In this document: positions 1 to 6,120 of the stretch, one piece after another
How positions within the stretch are numbered: the first letter of the stretch is position 1
Layout: each line of letters begins with the position of its first letter
Source: Tannerella sp.
GTDB lineage: Bacteria; Bacteroidota; Bacteroidia; Bacteroidales; Tannerellaceae
Reading direction: 5' to 3'
NCBI GenBank assembly: GCA_031272655.1
Contig: JAISTJ010000075.1
Span: 1-6,850, forward strand
DNA length: 6,850 bases
The notes under the pieces: generated by a model
Seen by the model: the letters and a program-made list of their open reading frames with translations, nothing else
Database searches by the model: none
Told to the model about the DNA's origin: nothing
Made by a program: the position numbers and the translations under genes

Positions 1-11
1 AATTCTCAATT
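1..11 (-). repeat. AATTRAG heptamer, edge copy
   Basis: One full heptamer (5-11) and part of a second (1-4) abut the window edge. On the minus strand they read AATTGAG then AATT. The stop codon of the DUF5103 gene (10-12) overlaps the first unit. The array probably continues outside the window, which cannot be checked here. Confidence 0.6.
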
Positions 12-1239
12 AATGTAAAGCCCCAATCAGCCTGTCAAACCTCGCCCCCGGCGGACGGTAAAAAACCTTGATAAGGTACTCGTTTTCGGTTTCAAAAAAG
101 TTGCCTTCGGTAAGCGATAAGGACGGTTTGGTATCACCTTCACCGACGAAAACGTACTGATAGTTATACTGCCCGTTTTTCAGCAGCACGGCTTTCTCGT
201 AAGCGCCGGTCTCGGCATTATACTCCATTTTGCTGCGTTCATCGGTGATGTTACCGAACATGTCGCCGAACAGATACACATCGCCTGCCGCAAGACGGTC
301 GGATGAAAGCGAGAAGTGTACAACATAGTAATCAGCCTCATTATCAGGACTTTCGCATCCGCTACACCTCACAAAAAACCGCCCGTTCTGGTCCTGATCG
401 TAACTGTAAGCCTTGCGGTTGCGCCGTTCATCCAGAAAAAGCGTTACATGATAATAAGGCTCGTAATAGCCGATTTTATCAACTCCCATGCCATTGTAGC
501 GGTGAGTTTGAAACTCAATGCGGCGATATTCATTGCCTGCATCGAAAATCAGGTTTCGGTTGTGGTTGTATATCAGCTGTTTACCGCGAAACATCGTCGG
601 CTGCAAGTCTGTACGGACATCGTAATGGTTATTGTTCTGACAGACAAAGATTTTCAATTCCGTCTGCGGGAAAGCTATATTGATATTCTTCTGATTAACA
701 ACAAATTCCAACTGCTGATGGCTTTTATTAAAGTCAATATCAGTATTTCCCAACACGGAAGATTCTATTTCCACCAAAGGCTCAACAACTGAAAAACAGG
801 CAGTTAGCACAGGTTTGTCGGGGGCATTATCTTCGCAAACCACAGCCACATAGTTGCCCGAAACGAGAAACTGCATATCGTCGTTGGGCAGGAACAGTTT
901 GTAGTTGGTGTAACCGACCGTCGTTGCGATGGAATTGACGTAATCGGTTATAAATGAGCCTTGAAAGCCATTCATATACTCAATCGGCAACAAAGCCGAC
1001 CGCTTGCCGTCGGCGTCGCAATGATAGACGGAATAAGTGAACTGCCGCCCCGTTTGATACAGAGCGTCGAAAGAAATCTCAATCTTAGCCTCGCCGTTCA
1101 GTTCAATGACAGGATTGGAAATCACTTCGCCCGCTACCTTCACCTCAAGGCTCCTGATATCCTCCCGAAACGTCTTCGTAAGATATTGTTCCTGAGCGCC
1201 AACCGCAACAGAAAATAAAAGTAATATAAACAACTTCAT
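10..1239 (-). CDS. DUF5103 / type IX secretion Plug-family exported protein
   Basis: This 409-residue protein matches my recollection of the DUF5103 family, whose Flavobacterium member (Plug) closes the SprA translocon of the type IX secretion system. Residues 1-15 form a signal peptide ending VGA before Gln16, so it is exported to the periplasm. The middle is beta-rich. The C-terminal part carries the family-like signatures NGRF (285-288), DVYLFGDM (320-327), KMEYN (337-341) and KNGQYNYQYVF (354-364). Its length is normal for the family and both ends are intact. The start codon directly abuts a 7-bp repeat array, with no Shine-Dalgarno sequence, and the TAA stop overlaps another copy of that repeat. 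It lies 134 bp downstream of apbE on the same strand. I see no promoter in the gap, so read-through from the cimA operon is possible. No other secretion gene is visible, so a role in type IX secretion is inferred from family only; members may also occur in species without that system. Confidence 0.82.
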   Translation of the reverse strand: MKLFILLLFSVAVGAQEQYLTKTFREDIRSLEVKVAGEVISNPVIELNGEAKIEISFDALYQTGRQFTYSVYHCDADGKRSALLPIEYMNGFQGSFITDYVNSIATTVGYTNYKLFLPNDDMQFLVSGNYVAVVCEDNAPDKPVLTACFSVVEPLVEIESSVLGNTDIDFNKSHQQLEFVVNQKNINIAFPQTELKIFVCQNNNHYDVRTDLQPTMFRGKQLIYNHNRNLIFDAGNEYRRIEFQTHRYNGMGVDKIGYYEPYYHVTLFLDERRNRKAYSYDQDQNGRFFVRCSGCESPDNEADYYVVHFSLSSDRLAAGDVYLFGDMFGNITDERSKMEYNAETGAYEKAVLLKNGQYNYQYVFVGEGDTKPSLSLTEGNFFETENEYLIKVFYRPPGARFDRLIGALH

Positions 1240-1267
1240 CTTAATTCTTAATTCTTAATTCTCAATT
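1240..1267 (-). repeat. AATTRAG heptamer array, four units
   Basis: Four perfect 7-bp units lie end to end, read on the minus strand as AATTGAG followed by three AATTAAG. The array ends exactly at the ATG of the DUF5103 gene (1239-1237), so it occupies the place of the ribosome binding site. A and T richness just before the start is normal in Bacteroidetes, so the array may be neutral or even favourable for translation. Confidence 0.9.
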
Positions 1268-1279
1268 TTTTTAATTCTA

Positions 1280-1350
1280 CTGGATTGCTTCACATTCGTT
1301 CGCAATGACGGATTGTGTAGCTCGTCATTGCGAGGAACGAAGCAATCCAG
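1280..1350. repeat. Inverted pair of GTCATTGCG/GAAGCAATCCA interspersed repeats
   Basis: A 71-bp palindromic element in the apbE-DUF5103 gap. The arm CTGGATTGCTTC (1280-1291) pairs with GAAGCAATCCAG (1339-1350), and TCGCAATGACG (1300-1310) pairs with CGTCATTGCGA (1323-1333). An 8/5 nt internal loop and a 12 nt apex separate the paired parts. In RNA this would be a strong hairpin of 23 base pairs. The arms belong to the same family as the copies at 6306-6383. Short repeats of this sequence are familiar to me as interspersed elements in many bacterial genomes; I cannot assign a formal family name. It may terminate or stabilise the apbE transcript, but it has no following T-run on the minus strand typical of an intrinsic terminator. 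Confidence 0.88.
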
Positions 1351-1358
1351 AATTTCAT

Positions 1359-1393
1359 CTTAATTCTTAATTCTCAATTCTTAATTCTCAATT
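1359..1393 (-). repeat. AATTRAG heptamer array, five units, overlapping the apbE 3' end
   Basis: Five consecutive 7-bp units, read on the minus strand as AATTGAG, AATTAAG, AATTGAG, AATTAAG, AATTAAG. The array overlaps the end of apbE: its TGA stop (1376-1374) and last five codons lie within it. The 21 bp at 1354-1374 are identical to 1235-1255, so two arrays plus the bases beside them flank the palindrome as direct repeats. Confidence 0.9.
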
Positions 1394-2336
1394 TAAATTC
1401 CCTTTCCTCCGAATAAATCAAAAGATAATCAATCTCCGGAAGGCCTTCCGCCATCTTGCAGGCGGCCTCAATACCCATAGCCATAAAAGCGGTGGCGTAG
1501 GCATCGGCAGTCATGCAGTCGGGCGCAATGATTGTAGCGCTCAGAAGCGAGTTTTGAGACGGGTAACCCGTATTGGAATCTATCGTATGCGAATATTTCT
1601 TGCCGTCGCGGACATAATAGTTGCGGTAGTTGCCCGACGTAGCGAGACCGCTCTTCTCGCAAAGCTTTAAAGTGTTGTCTATTATGTCGTTACTGATGCC
1701 GGTAGAGTCATCTTCGGGTTTATTGATGCCGATTGTCCAGCAGCCGCCGCGAGCGTTTTTACCTTTGACCGCCACCTCGCCGCCGATCTCAACCATGTAA
1801 TTTTCAACACCTTCGCGTTCAAGCAGGGCGGCAATCACATCGGATGCAAATCCTTTAGCTATTGCAGAAAAATTCAGTTCCACGCGCGGGTCGTCTTTTA
1901 TAACCCGCCTGCCGTCGAGACGGATTTTCCGGTATCCCACGAACGCCATGATGCTGTCTATTTTTGCCTGTGAGACACTGTCCGCATTACGAAAACCAAA
2001 GCCCCAAAGGTTGATAAGCGGCGAAACGGTAACATCGAAAGCCCCACCGGAGCGCTCCGACACCTCCATCGCCTTGTTGAAAACGGTTATAAACCAGTCG
2101 TCAACCTCTATATCTTCGTTGCGGTTCACTTTGGAAATCACCGAGTTAGGATTAAACGGATTTAAAGACAGGCTGAACTTCTGCAGCTCGGCGTCTATTT
2201 TGTCGGTCAGAAGTTTATTTGACTGATACTTAATATGATACAAAGTATGAAATACCGAGCCGCTCTCCTCATAAAACGGGGCGCGTTCACAAGATATAAA
2301 AAGACCTAAGCAAAGCCAAATAAAATTAAATTTCAT
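1374..2336 (-). CDS. apbE: FAD:protein FMN transferase, ApbE family lipoprotein
   Basis: Members of this family transfer FMN from FAD to a Thr or Ser of target proteins, such as Na+-pumping NADH dehydrogenase, Rnf subunits and extracytosolic flavoproteins, using Mg2+. Family signatures are in order: GGAFDVTVSPL (97-107), FSAIAKGFASD (156-166), EIGGEV (183-188), SHTIDSNTGYP (249-259) and TADAYATAFMAMG (276-288). The N-terminus is hydrophobic and runs into FISC, giving a likely lipidated Cys16 and attachment outside the cytoplasmic membrane. I chose the ATG at 2336 (320 residues) because it overlaps the upstream TGA as ATGA, a usual coupling arrangement; an in-frame ATG at 2348 would add MRQN. 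The last five residues (LRIKN) are encoded by the heptamer repeat, so the natural C-terminus has been replaced or extended by repeat DNA. No flavoprotein target is encoded nearby. Confidence 0.93.
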   Translation of the reverse strand: MKFNFIWLCLGLFISCERAPFYEESGSVFHTLYHIKYQSNKLLTDKIDAELQKFSLSLNPFNPNSVISKVNRNEDIEVDDWFITVFNKAMEVSERSGGAFDVTVSPLINLWGFGFRNADSVSQAKIDSIMAFVGYRKIRLDGRRVIKDDPRVELNFSAIAKGFASDVIAALLEREGVENYMVEIGGEVAVKGKNARGGCWTIGINKPEDDSTGISNDIIDNTLKLCEKSGLATSGNYRNYYVRDGKKYSHTIDSNTGYPSQNSLLSATIIAPDCMTADAYATAFMAMGIEAACKMAEGLPEIDYLLIYSEEREFKLRIKN

Positions 2337-3193
2337 ATTTTGTCGCATAATTCGTAAAATTCTTTTGGAGGCGGATATTCAAAATTCATCTCTTCGCCGG
2401 TAATCGGATGGATGAACCGGAGTGTCTTGGCGTGAAGCATCAGGCGGCCGCACGGGTCGGTCTTAGCGTTGTATTTCCTGTCGCCTGCAACGGGGCAGCC
2501 AAGAAACTCCATCTGGACGCGGATCTGGTTCTTACGCCCTGTTTCGAGTGTCAGTTCGAGCAGCGAATACTGTCCGTTGCCTGCAATGACGCGGTAATGG
2601 CTGATTGCCTCCTTGCCGTTTCCGGGATCGGTGCAGTAAACCCTCTGGCGGCGGTTTTCGGACAGATACGTTACTACGGTATCTTCAACACGAGGCGGAT
2701 GTCCCTCTGTAACAGCCACATACGTCCGTTCGGTAATCATATTGCTCCAGTCGCCGCGAAGTATCTGCTGTGCCTCAAGCGTTCTCGCAAACATCATCAC
2801 CCCCGAAGTCCCTTTATCCAAGCGGTGAAGGATATAAAGTTTGTTCCTCGGATGCAGGCTTTCGAGATAATTTAACAGAATGCTGTACGCCGAATATTTC
2901 TGCGCCGGCGAACCGGATACCGACAACAAGCCTTCCGCCTTGTAAATAACGACCAAGTCGGCATCCATCCATATAATTTTCATCAACGGGTGATAAAACT
3001 GCGAGTTATTTTCCCGTTCGGCGCTAATTTCCACAATATCACCCTGTTGCAATGGCAGGTCAAACTTTGTAACGCTCTTGCCGTTTACTTTCACCCGCCC
3101 ATATTTCAGCAGTGATTTAACGGAAGTCCTGCTTTGCTCTTTCAGTCGCTCAAACAAGAATGGAAGAAGTGTATTTTGCTCATTTACAGTCAT
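2333..3193 (-). CDS. RluA-family RNA pseudouridine synthase with S4 domain
   Basis: The enzyme isomerises specific uridines in RNA, in this family usually 23S rRNA or tRNA, to pseudouridine in the cytoplasm. Residues about 22-56 form an S4 RNA-binding domain (VKSLLKYGRVKVNG). The catalytic domain carries HRLDKGTSG (123-131), whose Asp126 is the nucleophile, a TYVAV segment with the conserved Tyr158, ETGRKNQIRVQ (217-227) and LMLHAKTL (251-258). The length of 286 residues suits the RluA/RluD branch, but the exact target uridine cannot be read from the sequence. Its ATG lies 3 bp after the cimA stop and its TGA overlaps the apbE ATG, so it is the middle gene of a compact operon. Nothing is missing from the active site. 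Confidence 0.93.
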   Translation of the reverse strand: MTVNEQNTLLPFLFERLKEQSRTSVKSLLKYGRVKVNGKSVTKFDLPLQQGDIVEISAERENNSQFYHPLMKIIWMDADLVVIYKAEGLLSVSGSPAQKYSAYSILLNYLESLHPRNKLYILHRLDKGTSGVMMFARTLEAQQILRGDWSNMITERTYVAVTEGHPPRVEDTVVTYLSENRRQRVYCTDPGNGKEAISHYRVIAGNGQYSLLELTLETGRKNQIRVQMEFLGCPVAGDRKYNAKTDPCGRLMLHAKTLRFIHPITGEEMNFEYPPPKEFYELCDKI

Positions 3194-3196
3194 TTA

Positions 3197-4708
3197 TCAA
3201 CTCATTTTTTCAATCATATTCAGCATCTTCATTGTAGCTTTAATGGCAGCAATAGTCTGGTCAACATCCAAACCTCTGGTTTTGAAGTCTTTACCGTTGA
3301 AATTCCAAGCAATAGTAGTCTGCACCAAAGCATCCGTACGCCCGCCGGCGGGTATCGTTACGTTGTAATCGGTAAGCGTCGGTTTTGGCTTCCCGAGACG
3401 GGTGTAAATCCTCCACAACGCCTTTGAAAAGGCATGATACTGGCCGTCGCCGGGCATCGTTTCCTCGTATTCGTCTTCACCGATTTTGATGCGGACGGTG
3501 GCAGTGGGGCGCAAACCACGAGCCAGCGAGAGCGAAAAATTGACCATCGTAATAGTGTCGGAATTGCCCGACCGCATCACATCGGCGATGATATAAGGCA
3601 GGTCGTCCTGCGTAACTATCTCTTTGCGGTCACCAAGCTCAATGATACGCTCGGTTACTTTCTTCATCGTCTCTTCATCGAGGTCAATCCCCAGAGACTC
3701 AAGGTTTTTGCGTATATTCGACTTGCCGGAATTTTTGCCGAGCGCATATTCGCGTTCGCGTCCGAACCGTTCGGGCAGCAAGTCGTTGTAATACAGCTTG
3801 TTCTTACTGTCGCCGTCGGCATGAACTCCTGCGCACTGCGTGAAAACGTTGTCGCCAATCACCGGTTTGTTGTTCGGGACGCGGATGCCGGAATACGACT
3901 CAACGACCTTGCTGACGCGGTTTAGTTTCTTTTCAACGATATTCGTCCTAATCTTCAGCTGGTCGTGAAGCATCGCTATAACACTTGTCAGCGGTGCATT
4001 GCCCGCACGCTCGCCAAGCCCGTTCACCGTAGTATGAATGCCATTGACGCCCGCCGCAGCCGCAGCATACACATTGCCGACGGCAAGATCATAATCGTTG
4101 TGGGCATGAAAATCGAAATGCAATGACGGATAACGCTGACGCATCAGTCCGCAAAACTTGCCGGTGTTGGACGGGTTCAAAATTCCAAGCGTATCGGGAA
4201 GCATAAAGCGCCTAATTGCCTGATTTTTAAGCCTGTCCATCATCGCATAAACATAGTCCGGGGAACTTATCATTCCGTTTGACCAATCCTCAAGATAGAC
4301 ATTGACAATAATATTCCTTGCTTCAGCTTCTTTTATAATGTCCTCAATATCAGAGAGATGCTGTTCCGGTGATTTCCGCAGCTGCTCGGTGCAGTGCTTG
4401 AGTGAGCCTTTACAAAGCAGGTTCACGACGCGGCAACCGGCTTCGGAAATCCAACTGAGCGACTTATCGCTGTCCACAAAACCGAGCACCTCAATCCTGT
4501 CCAAATAGCCGTTAGCCGCAGCCCAAGCGGATATTTTTTTAACCGTATCAAACTCACCATCAGACACTTTCGCGGACGCAACCTCAATGCGGTCCACATG
4601 CAACTCTTCGAGCAGCAACCGCGCTATATGGAGTTTTTCGGCTGAAGCAAACGAAACTCCGGATGTCTGTTCCCCGTCACGCAGGGTTGTATCAAGTATT
4701 TCCATCAT
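3197..4708 (-). CDS. cimA: (R)-citramalate synthase (alpha-isopropylmalate synthase family)
   Basis: It probably condenses acetyl-CoA with pyruvate to (R)-citramalate, the first step of the threonine-independent route to isoleucine. The HMGL-like barrel holds TLRDGEQ (8-14; Arg10, Asp11), the metal ligands in HAHNDYD (201-207) and NGLGERAGN (229-237). The LeuA-type regulatory domain occupies about 383-503. Aligned from memory with Leptospira CimA, the residues setting pyruvate specificity (Leu81, Leu104 and Tyr144 there) are Leu75, Leu98 and Tyr138 here, which favours citramalate over isopropylmalate synthase. The start at 4708 is chosen because a longer reading frame (to 4741) would begin inside the TATCTTTG promoter box; AAAAAGG lies 8 nt upstream, and an adjacent ATG at 4705 is equally possible. 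It is first in an operon with the pseudouridine synthase and apbE genes. No leuB, leuC, leuD or ilv gene is nearby. The nearest alternative is 2-isopropylmalate or homocitrate synthase. Confidence 0.88.
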   Translation of the reverse strand: MMEILDTTLRDGEQTSGVSFASAEKLHIARLLLEELHVDRIEVASAKVSDGEFDTVKKISAWAAANGYLDRIEVLGFVDSDKSLSWISEAGCRVVNLLCKGSLKHCTEQLRKSPEQHLSDIEDIIKEAEARNIIVNVYLEDWSNGMISSPDYVYAMMDRLKNQAIRRFMLPDTLGILNPSNTGKFCGLMRQRYPSLHFDFHAHNDYDLAVGNVYAAAAAGVNGIHTTVNGLGERAGNAPLTSVIAMLHDQLKIRTNIVEKKLNRVSKVVESYSGIRVPNNKPVIGDNVFTQCAGVHADGDSKNKLYYNDLLPERFGREREYALGKNSGKSNIRKNLESLGIDLDEETMKKVTERIIELGDRKEIVTQDDLPYIIADVMRSGNSDTITMVNFSLSLARGLRPTATVRIKIGEDEYEETMPGDGQYHAFSKALWRIYTRLGKPKPTLTDYNVTIPAGGRTDALVQTTIAWNFNGKDFKTRGLDVDQTIAAIKATMKMLNMIEKMS

Positions 4709-4730
4709 ACATTTGACCTTTTTGAAACCG

Positions 4731-4738
4731 CAAAGATA
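4731..4738 (-). promoter_or_regulatory. Candidate Bacteroidetes -7 box for the cimA operon
   Basis: The minus strand reads TATCTTTG, an exact match to the Bacteroidetes -7 consensus TAnnTTTG, 22 bp before the chosen cimA start. I see no convincing TTTG about 20 bp further upstream, so only half of the promoter is supported. Transcription would begin only about 15 nt before the start codon. Confidence 0.6.
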
Positions 4739-4762
4739 CAAAAAAACCTCAACCCCTTACCT

Positions 4763-4811
4763 CTTAATTCTTAATTTTTAATTCTCAATTCTTATTTCTC
4801 AATTCTCAATT
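4763..4811 (-). repeat. AATTRAG heptamer array, seven units, at the tcdA stop
   Basis: Seven contiguous 7-bp units lie between tcdA and cimA, two of them carrying one mismatch. On the minus strand they read AATTGAG (twice), AAATAAG, AATTGAG, AATTAAA and AATTAAG (twice). The tcdA stop TGA (4813-4811) touches the first unit. The orientation relative to transcription is the same as in the arrays near apbE and the DUF5103 gene. Confidence 0.9.
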
Positions 4812-5614
4812 CAAAAAATGTCCTTCAACACCAACCCCGCAAGCGTAAACCCGAAAATAGCCGTGATATGAGCCGTTGTGCCGTTGATTTGGGCTTTGAG
4901 GCTACACCACTCGTGATTGACAAGGTCGGGGTCGCCGGGGCCTGTCGGCGCTTTTGGACAGAGACATTGTTCGGTGCCACAGGAACGGTTAAATCCTTTA
5001 TTTTCAAGCACTTCATCGCTATAAACGCAAAGGAATTTCTTCGCCGGCATCACACCGGACTTTTTTATCCTGTGGCGAAGAGCGGCGCCCAGCGGACAGC
5101 CCTTAACTTTCCAGAACTCATCAACCCGCACTCGTGTAGGGTCAATCTTCAGCGCAGCACCCATGGACGCAAAAAACACAGCTTTGCTCCGGGTGGCGCG
5201 CTGTATAAGTAACACCTTGTTTTCCAAGCTGTCTATGGCGTCAATCACATAGTCGTAATCGTCTAAATCGAACATGTCGCAAGTCTCTTTGCTGTAAATC
5301 ATTTGCAACGCTTCGATTTGTGCAAGGGGGTTTATTTCAAGCAGGCGGTTTTTCAGCGCCTCAACTTTCACTGCGCCGACGGTATTGACGGTCGCCATCA
5401 TCTGCCGGTTGATATTAGTAACGCATATCCGGTCGGAATCAACAAGTGTAATGTTTCGGACGCCTGTTCTAATAAGGCTTTCGGCACACCAGCTCCCTAC
5501 CCCACCCGTTCCAAAGATTATCACTTTGCAGGCAGCAAGCCGTTGCATGGTCTCATCGCCAAGCAATAACTCCGTTCGGCGAAACAAACCCTTCTCTATC
5601 CCAATCCTGCTCAT
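4811..5614 (-). CDS. tcdA: tRNA threonylcarbamoyladenosine dehydratase (ThiF/E1-like)
   Basis: TcdA uses ATP to cyclise t6A37 of ANN-decoding tRNAs to ct6A in the cytoplasm. The nucleotide-binding loop GTGGVG is at 35-40, followed by the acidic end of the next strand (VDSDRICVTNINRQ, 58-71) with the Asn and Arg of E1-like enzymes, and DAIDS (125-129). Compared from memory with E. coli TcdA, the order DPTRVRV (158-164), PLGAALRHRIKK (174-185) and the C-terminal TAIFGFTLAG (251-260) also fits. The start at 5614 keeps the conserved RRTELLLGDE segment; the next Met (residue 23) would lose it. A segment with Cys212, Cys217, Cys219 and Cys237 is noteworthy. The first 62 bp overlap the end of a possible small gene in another frame. 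The gene ends at the heptamer array, 102 bp before cimA. Confidence 0.9.
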   Translation of the reverse strand: MSRIGIEKGLFRRTELLLGDETMQRLAACKVIIFGTGGVGSWCAESLIRTGVRNITLVDSDRICVTNINRQMMATVNTVGAVKVEALKNRLLEINPLAQIEALQMIYSKETCDMFDLDDYDYVIDAIDSLENKVLLIQRATRSKAVFFASMGAALKIDPTRVRVDEFWKVKGCPLGAALRHRIKKSGVMPAKKFLCVYSDEVLENKGFNRSCGTEQCLCPKAPTGPGDPDLVNHEWCSLKAQINGTTAHITAIFGFTLAGLVLKDIF

Positions 5615-5801
5615 TCACAGTATAATAACAACTTTTGAATTTAAAATAATCGGACGTATCCTGCCTTGTTTTAATAAACGAGGGCGCTACGTCAGGCTTT
5701 TCGCTGACTTCTTTTACTGTCGTCCGACTCTTCCGCCCTTCGTCAAAGAACAGCGAGTAGCACAGTATAACCGCAAAAAACGTTAAAATCAACTGTTTCA
5801 T
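5553..5801 (-). CDS. Possible small exported or membrane-anchored protein, unknown function
   Basis: I do not recognise this 82-residue frame. It starts with a signal or anchor sequence (MKQLILTFFAVILCYSLFF, residues 1-19) followed by a charged, soluble-looking stretch with KTRQDTSDYFKFK (44-56) and ends WR after an aromatic CYYTVNEQDWD segment. Codon choice looks protein-like rather than random, but the final 62 bp overlap tcdA in a different frame, which is a long overlap for unrelated genes. No -7 promoter box is evident within 80 bp upstream. It may be a real leader gene co-transcribed with tcdA, a decayed gene remnant, or chance. Confidence rests on the signal-like N-terminus and its position in an otherwise empty stretch. 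Confidence 0.45.
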   Translation of the reverse strand: MKQLILTFFAVILCYSLFFDEGRKSRTTVKEVSEKPDVAPSFIKTRQDTSDYFKFKSCYYTVNEQDWDREGFVSPNGVIAWR

Positions 5802-5891
5802 TGTCTAAATTCTTTTAAGTCCGTTTCTTGATATATAACGGCATATAAAATAATATATTGTATATACGGGGAAAAATATTCGTCTTCCCGC

Positions 5892-5912
5892 CGTCATGCG
5901 TTCGCAATGACG
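5892..5912. repeat. Remnant of the GTCATTGCG repeat, fold-back form
   Basis: CGTCATGCG, then TT, then CGCAATGACG form a short hairpin: two inverted copies of the repeat's outer end, one lacking a T. The GAAGCAATCC end is absent. It is best read as a degraded or partial member of the family at 1280-1350 and 6306-6383. Confidence 0.6.
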
Positions 5913-5939
5913 TGGTACATGATGTTCCGGAATGCTCCC

Positions 5940-6004
5940 TTTGTTGTTTCGATATGTCACAAAAATATGTTATCAAAATATGTTAAAAAACTATGTTGTT
6001 AAAC
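5940..6004 (+). repeat. 13-bp tandem array with TATGTT core upstream of the susC promoter
   Basis: TATGTC at 5953 and TATGTT at 5966, 5979 and 5992 recur at exactly 13 bp. A weaker unit (TTTGTTGTTTCGA, 5940-5952) precedes them in phase, and most units end in an A-run. The last copy forms a perfect palindrome, TATGTT-GTTA-AACATA (5992-6007). The array stops 9 bp before the candidate -33 TTTG, where a transcription factor would bind. Low complexity explains the A-runs but not four in-register TATGTY cores. Confidence 0.72.
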
Positions 6005-6015
6005 ATATAATTTTT

Positions 6016-6047
6016 TTTGGTGGTTAAGAAAATTATACCGATCTTTG
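6016..6047 (+). promoter_or_regulatory. Candidate Bacteroidetes promoter for the susC-like gene
   Basis: TTTG (6016-6019), 20 bp, then GATCTTTG (6040-6047) matches the Bacteroidetes -33/-7 arrangement TTTG-N19-21-TAnnTTTG with one mismatch (G for the first T). It implies transcription from about 6050-6055 and an untranslated leader of roughly 380 nt. I saw no better match nearer the ATG. Confidence 0.5.
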
Positions 6048-6120
6048 ACGCGATTAACAAAAACAGTTTAAAAATTTATAAAACTATGATAGAGAAAATA
6101 AGGATAAAAAATTTTGGTCG

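Noticed and set aside
316..792. A 158-codon plus-strand frame with hydrophobic stretches, antisense to the DUF5103 gene.
   Set aside because: Hydrophobic runs arise as the complement of the polar codons of the real gene. It has no promoter or start context and no recognisable domain.
1280..1350. Palindrome as a Rho-independent terminator of the apbE operon.
   Set aside because: The stem is long and interrupted, and the minus-strand sequence after it (TAGAATTAAAAAAATTGAG) has no U-tract. It fits an interspersed repeat better, although some effect on transcription is possible.
2408..2875. A 155-codon plus-strand frame antisense to the pseudouridine synthase gene.
   Set aside because: The minus-strand gene has all catalytic motifs. 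This frame is its shadow.
3434..3925. A 163-codon plus-strand open frame antisense to cimA.
   Set aside because: It lies wholly opposite the well-supported cimA coding sequence and shows no recognisable motif. Long antisense frames are expected opposite codon-biased genes.
4709..4741. Upstream ATG giving cimA 11 extra residues (MYLCGFKKVKC).
   Set aside because: This start codon lies just upstream of and overlapping the TATCTTTG promoter box, so it would not be in the transcript, and the added residues are unlike family N-termini.
5940..6004. 13-bp array as a CRISPR or plasmid-type iteron origin.
   Set aside because: Units are too short and have no spacers for CRISPR. No replication initiator gene, DnaA boxes or partition gene is present, so regulation of susC is the simpler reading.
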